A stretch of 64,000 nucleotides of DNA from Comamonadaceae bacterium (GCA_947454955.1 CANGLW010000012.1:1-64000), one strand, 5' to 3'. Counted from the stretch's first letter, positions 53,451 through 63,904 are shown. Translations and numbers: made by a program. Notes: generated from the sequence alone by a model not told the origin.

Positions 53451-53849
53451 ATGACACAGACCACCAGCCACCAGAGCGCCAAGCCCAGCATCGGCACGCA
53501 AAAACTCACGCTCACCGGCCTGCGTTTTGACGCGAGCTTAGGCATCTTGGACCATGAGCGCGCCAAGCCCCAACCCATCCAGGTCGACGCGGAACTCAAC
53601 CTGGGCGCACAGCCCATGCTGCCGCACGACGACGACATCAACTCGGTGTTGGACTACCGCAAGGTACGCCAGATCATCATCAACGAGTGCACCGCCGAGC
53701 ACGTCAACCTGCTCGAGACCTTGATCGGCAAACTCGCGCACCGTTTGTTGCAGCTGCCAGGCGTGTTGGGTGTGCGGGTGAAGATTGTGAAACTTGAAAT
53801 TTTTGACGACTGTGAAGTCGCCATCCACACCGAAACCGGTCTGTGGTGA
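53451..53849 (+). CDS. folB: dihydroneopterin aldolase/epimerase (FolB)
   Basis: A 132-residue protein of the FolB family: [20 protein letters not shown] (substrate region), [27 protein letters not shown] and [17 protein letters not shown] with the conserved Glu, then [20 protein letters not shown]. FolB cleaves dihydroneopterin in folate synthesis. A 20-residue N-terminal extension precedes the usual start. It is preceded by the pteridine reductase-like gene and followed by ttcA after 17 bases. Confidence 0.9.
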   Translation: MTQTTSHQSAKPSIGTQKLTLTGLRFDASLGILDHERAKPQPIQVDAELNLGAQPMLPHDDDINSVLDYRKVRQIIINECTAEHVNLLETLIGKLAHRLLQLPGVLGVRVKIVKLEIFDDCEVAIHTETGLW

Positions 53850-53866
53850 ACACACAGGAACACCCC

Positions 53867-54802
53867 ATGAACAGTTGGACCGACGACACCGCCACCCTGG
53901 AAGCCCAGGCGCTGGACGCGAAACAAGCGCTGAAGATCGAGCGCGAAACCCACAAGCTGGAAAAGCGCCTGTGCCGCCAAGTGGGCCAAGCAATTGTGGA
54001 CTTCAACATGATCGAAGAAGGCGACCGGGTGATGGTCTGCATGAGCGGTGGCAAAGACAGCTACGGCATGCTGGACATCTTGCTCAAGCTCAAGGCACGC
54101 GCACCGATTGACTTTGAGTTGATCGCCGTCAACCTGGACCAAAAACAACCCGGTTTTCCGGCCGAGGTTTTGCCCAACTACTTGCAAAACCTGGGTGTGC
54201 CGTTTCATATTGAAACGCAAGACACCTACTCGATCGTGAAAGACAAAATCGCGCCCGGCAAAACCATGTGCAGCCTGTGCAGCAGGTTGCGCCGCGGCAT
54301 TTTGTACAAGGTGGCGCGCGAGCTCAAATGCAACAAACTCGCGCTGGGTCACCACCGCGATGACATGTTGCAAACCTTTTTCTTGAATATGTTTTTTGCC
54401 GGCAAGCTCAAAGGTATGCCCCCCAAACTCACCAGCGACAACGGCGAGTTCATGGTCATCCGTCCGCTGGCCTATGTGGTCGAACGCGACCTGGTGCGTT
54501 GGGCCGAGCACCGTGCGTTTCCCATCATCCCTTGCACGCTGTGCGGCAGCCAAGAAAACCTGCAGCGCAAGCAAGTGGGCAACATGCTGCGCGAGTGGGA
54601 CAAAAAATTCCCCGGCCGCTTGGAGACCATGTTCACCAGCCTGCAAAACGTGGTGCCCAGCCACCTGATGGATGGCGAACTGTTTGACTTCAAACACCTG
54701 GCCACCACCGGCCTGCCCGATGAAAACGGCGACACCGCGTTTGACGAAGAAAGTTTCAGCGTGGCGCAGCTGCCTGGCGGCGTGCAGGTGGTCACGCTCT
54801 AA
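53867..54802 (+). CDS. ttcA: tRNA 2-thiocytidine synthetase TtcA
   Basis: It thiolates C32 of some tRNAs using an iron-sulfur cluster. The 311-residue protein has the PP-loop [10 protein letters not shown] (around residue 60), the cluster cysteines in [13 protein letters not shown] and a further Cys in [14 protein letters not shown], and [16 protein letters not shown]. The ATG at 53867 is chosen because the upstream part of the frame overlaps folB. It is 4 bases before the lipoprotein gene. Confidence 0.95.
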   Translation: MNSWTDDTATLEAQALDAKQALKIERETHKLEKRLCRQVGQAIVDFNMIEEGDRVMVCMSGGKDSYGMLDILLKLKARAPIDFELIAVNLDQKQPGFPAEVLPNYLQNLGVPFHIETQDTYSIVKDKIAPGKTMCSLCSRLRRGILYKVARELKCNKLALGHHRDDMLQTFFLNMFFAGKLKGMPPKLTSDNGEFMVIRPLAYVVERDLVRWAEHRAFPIIPCTLCGSQENLQRKQVGNMLREWDKKFPGRLETMFTSLQNVVPSHLMDGELFDFKHLATTGLPDENGDTAFDEESFSVAQLPGGVQVVTL

Positions 54803-54806
54803 GCTC

Positions 54807-55442
54807 ATGCGGCGCTTGGCATGCCTGGCTCTGCTGTGCACATTGCTCAGCACCTTGCTGAGCGCTTGTGGCGGCATGCGGCTGATCGACACGCAAGTGC
54901 GCGCAGCCAGCGCCCTGAGTGACACCACCAGCCTGCAAGGCACAAGCTACAAGTTTGAGCGCTCACCGCTCAACCCCACCCCAAGCAACGCGCCTGATAC
55001 CTTAGAAACCCAGGCCGAACAGGCCCTGGGCCAAGTGGGCCTGTTACGCAACGCTGAGGCCCCAACCCTGACCGTGCTGCTGGGCTTGCGCGTGACGCCC
55101 TACCTGGTCAACCAGGGTTCGCGCTTGTATGGTTCGCCCTACGCCTATGGCGGCTGGGGCAGCTCGACGCGCTATGGCGCAGGCATGGGGATAGGCTTAG
55201 GCTGGGGTACGGGATGGGGCATGGGCTCGCGCTTTCCCCCCACCACCTTGTACCGGTATGAGCTGCAAATGCTCATGCGTGATGTGCGCAGTGGACAGCT
55301 GGTGTATGAAACCCAGGCGGTGCATGATGGCCCCTGGAACGACAGCGCAAAAATCTTGCCCGCGCTCTTGCGTGCGGCCCTCAAAGACTTCCCCAACCCC
55401 GGCGCGCCTGTGCGGCGGGTCGACATAGAAATCCCCCGATGA
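54807..55442 (+). CDS. DUF4136-type lipoprotein with Gly-rich insert
   Basis: A 211-residue lipoprotein: CLALLCTLLSTLLSACGGMR contains the lipobox LLSAC. The body has a Gly/Tyr/Trp-rich region (YGGWGSSTRYGAGMGIGLGW, about residues 115-140), then TLYRYELQMLMRDVRSGQLV and a C-terminal RAALKDFPNPGAP, consistent with DUF4136. The function is unknown. It overlaps the phosphatase gene by 4 bases. Confidence 0.75.
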   Translation: MRRLACLALLCTLLSTLLSACGGMRLIDTQVRAASALSDTTSLQGTSYKFERSPLNPTPSNAPDTLETQAEQALGQVGLLRNAEAPTLTVLLGLRVTPYLVNQGSRLYGSPYAYGGWGSSTRYGAGMGIGLGWGTGWGMGSRFPPTTLYRYELQMLMRDVRSGQLVYETQAVHDGPWNDSAKILPALLRAALKDFPNPGAPVRRVDIEIPR

Positions 55443-56086
55443 GCATTGAACCGACCCGCATCCTGGCCATCCGCCACGGTGAAACTGCCTGGAACGTGGA
55501 CACCCGCATCCAGGGCCATTTGGACGTGGACCTCAACGAGCGTGGCCGCTGGCAGGCCGAGCGTTTGGCCGCCTCGCTGGCGCAGCGCGATGCCATCCAC
55601 CACATTTACTGCAGCGACCTCTCACGCGCCCACAACACAGCCCAAGCGATTGCGCAGCTAACAGGCACGCCGATCACCTTGACGCCAGGTTTGCGCGAAC
55701 GGCATTTCGGTTTGTTTCAAGGCAAAACCTTTGCCGAGATTGAAGCCACCTGGCCTGAAGATTCGCGCCGCTGGAAAAAGCGTGACCCGGATTGGCAGCC
55801 CGAAGGCGGGGAGAGTTTGGTGATGGTCAAAGACCGTATTGAACAGCTGCTGCAAGAACTGGCGCAACAACATGCCGGCGAACAAATCGCGCTGGTGGCG
55901 CATGGCGGGGTGATGGATGTGCTCTACCGCATGGCCACCGGCCAAGACCTGCAAGCCCCGCGCACCTGGGCCTTGACCAACACGGCCGTCAACCGTTTGC
56001 TGTGGACGCCGCAAGGCTTGAGCCTGGTGGGTTGGGCTGATGTGTCGCACCTCGACGAGGTGTCGCGCGACGAAGCCATCACCTAA
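55439..56086 (+). CDS. histidine phosphatase (GpmB/CobC-like)
   Basis: A 215-residue phosphoglycerate mutase-superfamily phosphatase. [20 protein letters not shown] carries the RHG catalytic His, [14 protein letters not shown] the second Arg region, [18 protein letters not shown] the acid, and [15 protein letters not shown] the second His. The substrate is unknown; the length suits a 2,3-bisphosphoglycerate-independent small-molecule phosphatase. It starts in an ATGA overlap with the lipoprotein gene and its stop overlaps the stop of convergent ruvB. Confidence 0.88.
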   Translation: MSIEPTRILAIRHGETAWNVDTRIQGHLDVDLNERGRWQAERLAASLAQRDAIHHIYCSDLSRAHNTAQAIAQLTGTPITLTPGLRERHFGLFQGKTFAEIEATWPEDSRRWKKRDPDWQPEGGESLVMVKDRIEQLLQELAQQHAGEQIALVAHGGVMDVLYRMATGQDLQAPRTWALTNTAVNRLLWTPQGLSLVGWADVSHLDEVSRDEAIT

Positions 56087-57147
56087 AACAAACCCTCACC
56101 CGAGGGTTTGGGGGGCGTGACCCCCAGGTGCCGGTAGGCTGCCAAGGTGGCGATGCGCCCGCGCGGCGTGCGCTGCAAAAAGCCCTGCTGAATCAGGTAG
56201 GGCTCGATCACATCTTCGATGGTCTCGCGCTCTTCACCAATGCTGGCCGCGATGTTGTCCAGGCCCACCGGGCCACCATCGAAACGGTGAATGACCGCTT
56301 CAAGCAGCTTGCGGTCCATCACATCAAAACCTTGCGGATCCACATCGAGCATGGCCAGGGCTTTGTTGGCCATCTCCAGGGTGATGCGGCCACTGCCTTT
56401 GACCTCGGCATAGTCGCGCACCCGGCGCAGCAAGCGGTTGGCAATGCGTGGTGTACCGCGTGAACGGCGGGCAATCTCAAAACCACCGGCCTCGTCCATG
56501 GGCGCGCCCAGCAATTTGGCGCTGCGCGTGACGATGCGCCCCAACTCTTCCGAGGTGTAAAACTCCAGCCGCGCCACGATGCCAAAGCGGTCGCGCAGCG
56601 GGTTGGTGAGCATGCCGGCGCGGGTGGTGGCGCCCACCAGGGTGAAGGGCTGCAGGTCCAGCTTGATGGAGCGCGCGGCCGGGCCTTCACCGATCATGAT
56701 GTCGATCTGGTAGTCCTCCAGCGCGGGGTACAAAATTTCTTCCACCACCGGGGACAGGCGGTGGATCTCGTCGATGAAGAGCACATCGTTCTTCTCGAGG
56801 TTGGTCAGCAGCGCCGCCAGGTCTTTGGGCTTTTCCAGCACCGGGCCGCTGGTCTGGCGCAGGTTCACCCCCAACTCATGCGCAATGATGTGAGAGAGCG
56901 TGGTTTTGCCCAAGCCGGGCGGACCAAACAGCAGCACATGGTCCAGCGCTTCTTCGCGTTTTTTGGCCGCACCAATGAAGATCTCGAGCTGCTCACGCAC
57001 CTTGACCTGGCCCACGTACTCGTCGAGCAACTTGGGGCGCAAGGCGCGCTCAATCGCCTCTTCACCCGCCGAGGTGGGCACGGCAGAGACCACCCGTTGC
57101 GGGCTGGGTTCGGGCGCGGGGGCGAAGTCGTCGGTCTGGATGCTCAC
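56083..57147 (-). CDS. ruvB: Holliday junction helicase RuvB
   Basis: The motor ATPase of branch migration; 354 residues. [18 protein letters not shown], Walker [15 protein letters not shown], Walker [31 protein letters not shown] and the winged-helix end ([17 protein letters not shown]) are all present. The start is a GTG at 57147 giving the usual SIQTDDFAP opening; the frame is open 38 codons further but that part is not family-like. It is separated from ruvA by a carbonic anhydrase gene on the other strand. Confidence 0.95.
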   Translation of the reverse strand: MSIQTDDFAPAPEPSPQRVVSAVPTSAGEEAIERALRPKLLDEYVGQVKVREQLEIFIGAAKKREEALDHVLLFGPPGLGKTTLSHIIAHELGVNLRQTSGPVLEKPKDLAALLTNLEKNDVLFIDEIHRLSPVVEEILYPALEDYQIDIMIGEGPAARSIKLDLQPFTLVGATTRAGMLTNPLRDRFGIVARLEFYTSEELGRIVTRSAKLLGAPMDEAGGFEIARRSRGTPRIANRLLRRVRDYAEVKGSGRITLEMANKALAMLDVDPQGFDVMDRKLLEAVIHRFDGGPVGLDNIAASIGEERETIEDVIEPYLIQQGFLQRTPRGRIATLAAYRHLGVTPPKPSGEGLF

Positions 57148-57290
57148 GGGGTTTTCAACAGTCGGGGTGGCAAAGCTTGAATTGTGACTATAGCGCCTCA
57201 AAAAACGCTGAATCTTTTGGGGCTTGTTCGCCCTCAAGTATGCGCCCGCAACAGCCGACAAAGAAGAACGCCCTCCTTCGGATGTTTGCC

Positions 57291-58361
57291 ATGCCCCCCT
57301 TCAAGCCAATCACCCTGTCTGAATTTGCCCGCTGCTGCCGGGTCAGCGCCTATGCGGGCGCCATGGCCATGGGCCTCATGGTCAGCAGCGTCATGGCGGG
57401 TGAGCCTGCCGCCAAAGCGGTCAAAGAGTATGTGCAAGACAACCTGGACAAGGGCCAGCCCAGCAAGAAAAACCTCACGCTGGTGGTTTACGACAAAGCT
57501 CGCGGCACGGCCCAGACCAGCACGTTGGCGGCGTCGCCTTCACCAGCCGTGGCACCGGCTTTGGCTCCTGCAGTTGCCCCACACACCACCCAACACTTCA
57601 GCCCTCGTGTTGCCCGAGAGAGCTACGCGCGCGCCAAGGCTGCGGTGCTGGCCGACAGCCACAACCCCGCCAGCCACGACGTGCATTGGACCTATGGTGG
57701 CGAGGCTGGTCCCTCGAACTGGGCCAGCCTCAAACCCGACTTCGCCACCTGTGCCAAAGGGCAACGCCAGTCGCCCATCCACATCGAAGACCAGAACACC
57801 CTGCAAGGCCCGGCTGAACCCATCCACATCAACTACCAGCCCAGCAACGCCACGGTGGTCAACAACGGGCACACCATCCAGGTGGATGTGTCGGGCAACA
57901 ACAGCATCACCGTGCGGGGCAGCACCTACCAGTTGGTTCAGTTCCACTTTCACCACCCCTCTGAAGAGCAAATCAACTCACGGCGCTTCACCATGGTGGC
58001 GCATTTGGTGCACAAAAATGCGGAAGGCCAATTGGCGGTGATCGGCGTGTTGCTCAGCCCCGGTGTGGCCAATGCCTTGATCCACAAGGTGTGGACTTAC
58101 ATGCCCCTGGATTCAGGGGACAAGGTCAACATGCCAGTGGGCTTGCTGGACCTCAATGAGTTGATGCCCAAAGACCAGCGTTACTACCAGTTCATGGGGT
58201 CGCTGACCACACCGCCGTGTTCAGAAAATGTGTTGTGGATGGTGCTCAAGCAGCCCATGACGCTGAGCGCCGAGCAAATCCGCATGTTTGCGCAGATCTT
58301 CCCCAACAACGCGCGACCGGTGCAGCCCCTGCACGCGCGCCTGGTGCGCAGCGCGCAATAA
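57291..58361 (+). CDS. alpha-class carbonic anhydrase, exported
   Basis: It hydrates CO2 in the periplasm. The zinc ligands are in [11 protein letters not shown] (two His) and MVAHLVHK (third His); [16 protein letters not shown] and [13 protein letters not shown], and near the end [20 protein letters not shown], are alpha-class marks. A hydrophobic N-terminal segment ([20 protein letters not shown]) is the likely signal. About 95 residues of Ala/Pro-rich spacer precede the catalytic domain. Starts at 57240, 57282 and 57291 are all possible; the last gives the most normal signal peptide. Confidence 0.9.
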   Translation: MPPFKPITLSEFARCCRVSAYAGAMAMGLMVSSVMAGEPAAKAVKEYVQDNLDKGQPSKKNLTLVVYDKARGTAQTSTLAASPSPAVAPALAPAVAPHTTQHFSPRVARESYARAKAAVLADSHNPASHDVHWTYGGEAGPSNWASLKPDFATCAKGQRQSPIHIEDQNTLQGPAEPIHINYQPSNATVVNNGHTIQVDVSGNNSITVRGSTYQLVQFHFHHPSEEQINSRRFTMVAHLVHKNAEGQLAVIGVLLSPGVANALIHKVWTYMPLDSGDKVNMPVGLLDLNELMPKDQRYYQFMGSLTTPPCSENVLWMVLKQPMTLSAEQIRMFAQIFPNNARPVQPLHARLVRSAQ

Positions 58362-58365
58362 AAAT

Positions 58366-58938
58366 TCACGCTTTGGCCAGGGCTTTGAGCGCGAGCTTGA
58401 TGCCCTCGCTCACGCCCACATCTTGGGGCAAAGCCTTCAAGGCCAGGCTGGCTTCTTTGTCGCTGTAACCCAGGGCCACCAGGGCTTGCAGGATGTCGCT
58501 TTGCGCATCGGGCACCGCGCCAGTCACGCCCAAATCCGCACCCAGTTTGCCTTTGAGTTCGAGCAGCAAACGTTCGGCGGTTTTTTTACCGATGCCCGGC
58601 ACCTTCACCAAGCGACCAGCCTGCTGCTGGGTGATGGCTTGCGACAACTCGGCCACGCTCATGCCCGACAAAATCGACAAGGCCGTGCGCGGCCCCACAC
58701 CGCTGATTTTCACGAGTTCACGAAAAGTGGCGCGTTCGCTGTCGGTGCCAAAACCATACAGCAAATGCGCGTCTTCACGCACCACCAAATGGGTCAAGAG
58801 GCTCACCCGCTCGCCCAGGGCCGGCAGGTTGTAAAACGTGCTCATGGGCACCTGCACCTCGTAGCCCACGCCGCCACAATCCACCAAAACTTGTGGGGGA
58901 TTCTTTTCACTCAGGGTGCCTGTTAATTTGCCGATCAT
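58366..58938 (-). CDS. ruvA: Holliday junction binding protein RuvA
   Basis: A 190-residue protein: [20 protein letters not shown] opens the OB fold, two helix-hairpin-helix segments follow ([18 protein letters not shown] and [19 protein letters not shown]), and the C-terminal domain III has [20 protein letters not shown]. It forms the tetramer that holds the junction for RuvB. It stops 4 bases from the convergent carbonic anhydrase gene; ruvC is not in the window. Confidence 0.95.
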   Translation of the reverse strand: MIGKLTGTLSEKNPPQVLVDCGGVGYEVQVPMSTFYNLPALGERVSLLTHLVVREDAHLLYGFGTDSERATFRELVKISGVGPRTALSILSGMSVAELSQAITQQQAGRLVKVPGIGKKTAERLLLELKGKLGADLGVTGAVPDAQSDILQALVALGYSDKEASLALKALPQDVGVSEGIKLALKALAKA

Positions 58939-59003
58939 GGGTTGCTTTCTGCGGTCGTTATCCAGGCTTTGCCTATGATGTGGGTCTGTTCAAGGATTAT
59001 CAG

Positions 59004-59951
59004 TTGATTCTTCGCCATCTTTTCTCTCCCCCCAACAACGCCCGCCTGGCCCACCTGTGCGGCCCGATGGACGAACACCTGCGCGCCATTGAGGTGGCTC
59101 TGGGCGTGAAAATCGCCCACCGCCACGAGCAGTTCAAGGTCGATGGCCCCAAGGTCAAAGCCAAACGCGGCATGGAAGTGCTCCAAGCGCTGTATGAAAT
59201 TGCCGCGCGCCCCATCGAGGCCACCACCTTGCAACTCATGCTCGCAGGCGACTCGGCCTTGGCCGGCACCGAACACGGCGAGGCCCTGCAAACCCGGCGC
59301 ACCGATTTGCGCGCCCGCACGCCCAACCAGGCCGCTTACCTGGACAGCATCGCCACCCACGACATCACCTTTGGCATCGGCCCGGCCGGCACCGGCAAAA
59401 CTTACCTGGCCGTGGCCATGGCGGTGGATGCGCTGGAACGCGCCTCTGTTCAACGCATCGTGCTGACCCGTCCTGCGGTCGAGGCTGGTGAACGCCTGGG
59501 CTTTTTACCCGGTGACTTGGCCCAAAAAATCGACCCTTATTTGCGCCCGCTGTACGACGCGCTGCACGACCTGATGGGCTTTGAGAAAGTGCAAAAAGCC
59601 TTTGAGCGCAACGCCCTGGAAATCGCACCGCTGGCCTTCATGCGTGGGCGCACGCTCAACAACTCGTTTGTGATTTTGGACGAAGCACAAAACACCACGC
59701 CCGAGCAAATGAAGATGTTCCTGACCCGCATCGGCTTTGGCTCCAAGGCGGTCGTCACCGGTGATGTGAGCCAGATCGACCTGCCTAAACAGCAGCTCTC
59801 AGGCCTGGTCGATGCCGAGCGGGTGCTCAAGCGCACCGAGGGCATCGCCATTCGCCACTTCACCAGCCGCGATGTGGTGCGTCACCCGCTGGTGGCCCGC
59901 ATTGTGGATGCTTACGATGCCCCGCGTCGCAGTGCGCCCAAGCCGGTTTAA
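59004..59951 (+). CDS. ybeZ: PhoH-family ATPase YbeZ, with TTG start
   Basis: A 315-residue PhoH-like protein. Walker A is [20 protein letters not shown], followed by [40 protein letters not shown] (Walker B) and [19 protein letters not shown]. YbeZ works with the RNase YbeY. The start is placed at a TTG at 59004 ([12 protein letters not shown]) because AAGGA lies 6 bases upstream and relatives begin here; an open frame extends to 58893, into the ruvA start region. Confidence 0.92.
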   Translation: MILRHLFSPPNNARLAHLCGPMDEHLRAIEVALGVKIAHRHEQFKVDGPKVKAKRGMEVLQALYEIAARPIEATTLQLMLAGDSALAGTEHGEALQTRRTDLRARTPNQAAYLDSIATHDITFGIGPAGTGKTYLAVAMAVDALERASVQRIVLTRPAVEAGERLGFLPGDLAQKIDPYLRPLYDALHDLMGFEKVQKAFERNALEIAPLAFMRGRTLNNSFVILDEAQNTTPEQMKMFLTRIGFGSKAVVTGDVSQIDLPKQQLSGLVDAERVLKRTEGIAIRHFTSRDVVRHPLVARIVDAYDAPRRSAPKPV

Positions 59952-60035
59952 GGGCTCAGCACCCGCATAAGCACATAAGAAAATATTCGATCTCAGCACC
60001 AGCGCGCCTGAATAGCGCGCTCTTAGAATGAGAGC

Positions 60036-60503
60036 ATGATGCACGCGCTCAGTTTGTCTTTGCAATTTGGCAAGTTAGAACATGCAGCACCTCACCGCGA
60101 GGTGCTCAAGCGTCATTTTGTGAGCCGCTGCATCCGCCATGCCTTGGCGGCTGATGCAGAAATCACCGTGCGCATTGTGGATGCCGAGGAAGGCCAGTCG
60201 CTCAACCGCGACTACCGCTACAAAGACTACGCCACCAATGTGCTGACCTTTGACTACACCCAAGCGCCCCTGGTGACGGCAGACTTGGTCTTGTGCGCCC
60301 CGGTCGTGGCCAAAGAAGCGAAAGCGCAAGGCAAAACCCTGCAAGCGCATTACGCGCACCTGCTGGTGCACGGCGCCTTGCATGCCCAGGGCTGGGACCA
60401 CGAGACCAGCGAGGCCGACGCTCAAGCCATGGAAGCGCATGAAATTGAGATTTTGCAAAACCTAGGTTTTGCCAACCCCTATGCTGAACCAGCATCGGGA
60501 TAA
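60036..60503 (+). CDS. ybeY: endoribonuclease YbeY
   Basis: A 155-residue zinc-dependent RNase for rRNA maturation. The metal motif is [16 protein letters not shown] (three His), with [20 protein letters not shown] upstream, both diagnostic. It follows phoH/ybeZ by 84 bases, the usual partner order. The customary next genes (ybeX, lnt) are absent; a cytochrome gene follows instead. Confidence 0.94.
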   Translation: MMHALSLSLQFGKLEHAAPHREVLKRHFVSRCIRHALAADAEITVRIVDAEEGQSLNRDYRYKDYATNVLTFDYTQAPLVTADLVLCAPVVAKEAKAQGKTLQAHYAHLLVHGALHAQGWDHETSEADAQAMEAHEIEILQNLGFANPYAEPASG

Positions 60504-60512
60504 CACCGACGC

Positions 60513-60529
60513 CTGACTGTATAAGTCAG
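60513..60529. promoter_or_regulatory. palindrome over a -10-like box before fccA
   Basis: CTGACTGTATAAGTCAG has 6-base arms around a 5-base centre, and the hexamer TATAAG (60520-60525, 5 of 6 to the -10 consensus) sits in its middle. It lies 36 bases before the fccA start. No good -35 box is seen, so the promoter may need an activator. Confidence 0.45.
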
Positions 60530-60564
60530 CACCAAAATAAGAAATTCGTCTGAAAGGAAGACCC

Positions 60565-60897
60565 ATGAGACCCCACATCCGTCACCTGAGCGCAGCCGCT
60601 GCGCTGTGCCTGAGCAGCCTGGCCCTGCAAGCGCAGGCCCAAGCCGTTAATGCCAACGAGCTTTACACCCGCAGCCTGGCCGCCACCTGCGCGAATTGCC
60701 ACGGCACCGATGGCCGTGCTGTGCCCAACTCCACCGTGCCCTCGATCGCGGGCATGCCTGCGGCCTACATCACCGAACAAATGAAGGCCTTCAAATCGGG
60801 CGCGCGTCCGGCCACCGTCATGCACCAGCTGGCTAAGGGCTACAGCGACGAGCAAATCGCCACCATCGCCAATTATTTCGCGGCCGTCAAACGCTAA
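60565..60897 (+). CDS. fccA: class I cytochrome c, small subunit of flavocytochrome c sulfide dehydrogenase
   Basis: A 110-residue periplasmic protein with signal peptide (HLSAAAALCLSSLALQAQA) and one haem motif, CANCH (C42, C45, H46). The likely Met ligand is in the ATVMHQLAKGYSDEQ region. It is monohaem, unlike the dihaem subunit of Allochromatium. AAAGGAAG gives a good ribosome site. It is 9 bases before the flavoprotein gene, so it should accept electrons from sulfide oxidation there. Confidence 0.88.
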   Translation: MRPHIRHLSAAAALCLSSLALQAQAQAVNANELYTRSLAATCANCHGTDGRAVPNSTVPSIAGMPAAYITEQMKAFKSGARPATVMHQLAKGYSDEQIATIANYFAAVKR

Positions 60898-60906
60898 GGA
60901 GCCACC

Positions 60907-62202
60907 ATGCAACGCCGTCGTTTTGTACAAAACTCTTTCTCGCTCGCAGCCCTGACCGCCGTGGGCGGCCTCAGCACCCTGACCGGCTGCGCCACCACCG
61001 CCTCAGTGCCTAGCAAAACCCGCGTGCTGGTGGTGGGTGGCGGCTATGGCGGCGCCACCGCTGCCAAATATGTGCGCCTGCTCTCCAACTACCAAATTGA
61101 GGTGGTGATGGTTGAGCCGCAAGACCAGTTTGTGTCTTGCCCCATCTCTAACCTGGTCATTGGTGGCTCCAAAACCGTGGCTGACCTGACCCGTCCTTAT
61201 GACGGCTTGAGCAGCAAGCACGGCGTGATTCGCGTCAAAGACATGGTGAGCCACATTGACGTGGAAAAGAAAGTCGCGCGCTTGGCCTCAGGTGTGAGCA
61301 TCGGCTACGATAAGATGATTTTGTCGCCAGGCATCGGCATGATGTGGGACAGCATTGAAGGCCTGCAGGCTGCCCAAGCGGCTGGCCAAATTCTGCAAGC
61401 CTGGAAAGCCGGCCCCGAGACCGCGGCCCTGCGCCGCCAGCTCGAAGCCATGCCCGATGGTGGCGTGTACGCCATCACCATTCCTACCGCGCCCTACCGC
61501 TGCCCCCCCGGCCCGTACGAGCGGGCCAGCCAGGTGGCGCATTACTTCAAGAACTTCAAGCCCAAGTCCAAGGTGTTGATTTTGGACGCCAACCCCGATG
61601 TGACCTCCAAAGGCCCCTTGTTCAAAAAATACTGGGCTGACAACTACGCCGGTCTGATCGAGTACCGCCCCAACCACAAAGCAGTGGCAGTGGACGCGGC
61701 CAACATGACGGTGAAGTTTGATGTGCAAAACGACGTCAAAGCCAACGTGCTCAATGTGCTGCCCGACATGCGCGCTGGCGACATCGCGGTGCAAACCGGT
61801 TTGGCCAATGTGAACAAACGCTGGGCCGACATCAACTACCTGACCTTCGAGTCCAAGGTGGGCAAAGACGTGCACATCATTGGCGATGCGATCCAGGTCG
61901 CGCCCCTGATGCCCAAATCGGGCCACATGGCCAACTCGCACGCCAAAGTCACGGCCGCGGCGGTGGTGGCGCAACTCAGCGGCGTGGAGGTCAACCCCAA
62001 CCCGATGCTGACCAACACTTGCTACAGTTTTGTGAGCGACAAGCAGGTGGTGCACGTGGCCTCGGTCCACCAATACGTGGCTGCAGAGAAAACCTTCAAG
62101 ACCGTGGCTGGCTCAGGCGGCGTGTCGGCCGCGCCTTCCGACCTGGAAGGCATTTACGCCATGAACTGGGCGCACAACATCTGGGCAGACGCGCTGGGCT
62201 AA
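60907..62202 (+). CDS. fccB: flavocytochrome c sulfide dehydrogenase, flavoprotein subunit
   Basis: It oxidises sulfide to sulfur or polysulfide in the periplasm. The 431-residue protein begins MQRRRFVQNSF, twin-arginine-like, with a lipobox-like LTGC (C28). The FAD motif is VLVVGGGYGGATAAKYVR. C78 in QFVSCPISN matches the Cys that binds FAD covalently in Allochromatium FccB; C199 (PYRCPPGPYER) and C372 (TNTCYSFVSDK) match the redox disulfide pair. IIGDAIQVAPLMPKSGHMAN binds the flavin. A strong terminator follows. Confidence 0.92.
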   Translation: MQRRRFVQNSFSLAALTAVGGLSTLTGCATTASVPSKTRVLVVGGGYGGATAAKYVRLLSNYQIEVVMVEPQDQFVSCPISNLVIGGSKTVADLTRPYDGLSSKHGVIRVKDMVSHIDVEKKVARLASGVSIGYDKMILSPGIGMMWDSIEGLQAAQAAGQILQAWKAGPETAALRRQLEAMPDGGVYAITIPTAPYRCPPGPYERASQVAHYFKNFKPKSKVLILDANPDVTSKGPLFKKYWADNYAGLIEYRPNHKAVAVDAANMTVKFDVQNDVKANVLNVLPDMRAGDIAVQTGLANVNKRWADINYLTFESKVGKDVHIIGDAIQVAPLMPKSGHMANSHAKVTAAAVVAQLSGVEVNPNPMLTNTCYSFVSDKQVVHVASVHQYVAAEKTFKTVAGSGGVSAAPSDLEGIYAMNWAHNIWADALG

Positions 62203-62222
62203 AGCCTATTGGCAACAACTTC

Positions 62223-62250
62223 AAACCGGGCCTGATGAGCCCGGTTTTTT
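62223..62250 (+). terminator. rho-independent terminator after fccB
   Basis: Arms AAACCGGGC and GCCCGGTTT pair perfectly around a 7-base loop, followed by three more T. It lies 20 bases after the fccB stop and, read from the other side, abuts the end of the convergent permease gene. Confidence 0.88.
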
Positions 62251-63869
62251 CATGTCTGTGCTTCGTCGCGCAAGGTGCGGCTGAGCAAGACCACCGGGAT
62301 CAGTCCCACCAGCACCAAAGCCAAAGCGGGCAAGGCCGCTTCGCCCAGGCGTTCATCGCGGGCGAGTTGGTAAGTCACCACCGCCAAGGTGTCGCTGTTG
62401 AAAGGCCGTAGCACCAGGGTGGCGGGCAGCTCTTTCATCACATCCACAAAGACCAGCAAGGCAGCGGCCACAGCCGGGCCTTTGAGCAGAGGGCCATGCA
62501 CCTCGCGCAGCAAGCGTGTGTCGCTGCTGCCCATCATGCGGGCCGATTCATCCAGACTCATGGGGATGCGCGCGTAACCGCTTTGCACCGACTGCAAGGC
62601 CACACCACTGAAACGCACCAGGTAGGCCCACACCAAGCCCAAAGAAGTGGCGGTGATCCAGTAACCCACGCTGCTTTGCGGCCACAGGGTTTGCAACCAA
62701 CCCACCGGCAGCAACAAGCCCACCACCACCACCGCACCGGGCACCGCATAACCCACCGAGGCCAAACCCACCACACCCCGTGTGAGTCTGTCGGGGTGAC
62801 GGCGCTGCAAAAATGCGAGCAAGACCGCCAGCCCCACCGCCAGCAAGGCGGTGATCAGGCCTAAACGCAGGCTGTTGAGCGACCATTCCACAAAACGTGC
62901 CCAAGGCAAATCCCATTCTTGCGTCCACAAAGGCCGCAGCATGAACAGCACCGGTGCCACAAAGCCCATCAACAAGGGCAGCGCACACAAGACCCAAGCC
63001 AGCAGAGCAGATGGGCCTTGCAAGACCACCGGCCGCGCCTCTTGCGAGCCGGCGCGCGCGCCCCGCGCGGCAAAGCGCATGCGGGCTTGGGCGCGGCGCT
63101 CTAACGCCAAGAGCACCAGCACCACGGCCAACAACATGGCGGCGAGTTGCGCAGCGGCCAAGCGGTTGTCCATGGCCAGCCAGGCTTTGTAAATGCCCGC
63201 GGTGAAGGTCTGAATGCCGAAGTAACTCGACACGCCATAGTCCGCCAAGGTTTCCATCAAGGCCAAGGCCACACCAGCGGCCACCGCCGGGCGCGCCAGG
63301 GGCAAAGCGATTTCACGCAAGCGACGCCACATCGGCGCACCCAGCAAGCGGGCGGCCTCCATCAAATGCGAGGCACGTTCGCGCAAGGCGGTGCGAGCCA
63401 GCAGATACACATAGGGGTAGAGCGAAAACGTCATCACCCAAGCCGCACCCCAGACATTGCGCACCTCAGGAAAGACCCGGCCTTGCGCACCACTCACGTC
63501 GCGCAAGGCAGTTTGCAAGGGGCCGCTGAACTGCAAAAAGTCGGTGTAGCCATAAGCCACCACATAGGCGGGCATGGCCAGGGGCAGCAACAAAGCCCAG
63601 GTAAAGACGCGCCGCCCAGGAAAATCAAACAAGGTCACCAGCACCGCAGCGGGCACACCCACGGCCATGACCCCAATGGCCACCAACACGCACAGCACGA
63701 AACTCGTGGCGCTGTAGTCGGGCAACACGGTGCTGGCCATCTCGCCCAGCAAGGCCCAGGCTTGGGCGCTGCCCTCGCCCCAGGGCCACCAGGCGGCCAA
63801 CACCAAAGCCACCGGCAACATCAGCAGCGCGGTGGCGGGCAACAAAAAGGGGCGCAGGTGAAGGTGCAT
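62250..63869 (-). CDS. fbpB: Fe(III)-type ABC transporter permease (FbpB/SfuB-like)
   Basis: A 539-residue permease with two fused six-span halves. Each half has an EAA-like loop: HLMEAARLLGAPMWRRLREI in the first and SLDESARMMGSSDTRLLREV in the second. This double arrangement is typical of iron(III) importers; thiamine permeases look similar. A partial ATPase gene lies divergently at the window edge, with 35 bases between the starts. The receptor gene is not seen. Confidence 0.88.
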   Translation of the reverse strand: MHLHLRPFLLPATALLMLPVALVLAAWWPWGEGSAQAWALLGEMASTVLPDYSATSFVLCVLVAIGVMAVGVPAAVLVTLFDFPGRRVFTWALLLPLAMPAYVVAYGYTDFLQFSGPLQTALRDVSGAQGRVFPEVRNVWGAAWVMTFSLYPYVYLLARTALRERASHLMEAARLLGAPMWRRLREIALPLARPAVAAGVALALMETLADYGVSSYFGIQTFTAGIYKAWLAMDNRLAAAQLAAMLLAVVLVLLALERRAQARMRFAARGARAGSQEARPVVLQGPSALLAWVLCALPLLMGFVAPVLFMLRPLWTQEWDLPWARFVEWSLNSLRLGLITALLAVGLAVLLAFLQRRHPDRLTRGVVGLASVGYAVPGAVVVVGLLLPVGWLQTLWPQSSVGYWITATSLGLVWAYLVRFSGVALQSVQSGYARIPMSLDESARMMGSSDTRLLREVHGPLLKGPAVAAALLVFVDVMKELPATLVLRPFNSDTLAVVTYQLARDERLGEAALPALALVLVGLIPVVLLSRTLRDEAQT

Positions 63870-63904
63870 GGCTTGTCAGAATTGTAGGCATCTAAAATGA
63901 GCCC

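Noticed and set aside
53654-54943. 430-residue minus-strand open frame across folB and ttcA
   Set aside because: The plus-strand genes have clear catalytic motifs; the reverse frame is low-complexity, His/Gln/Ala-rich and matches nothing I know.
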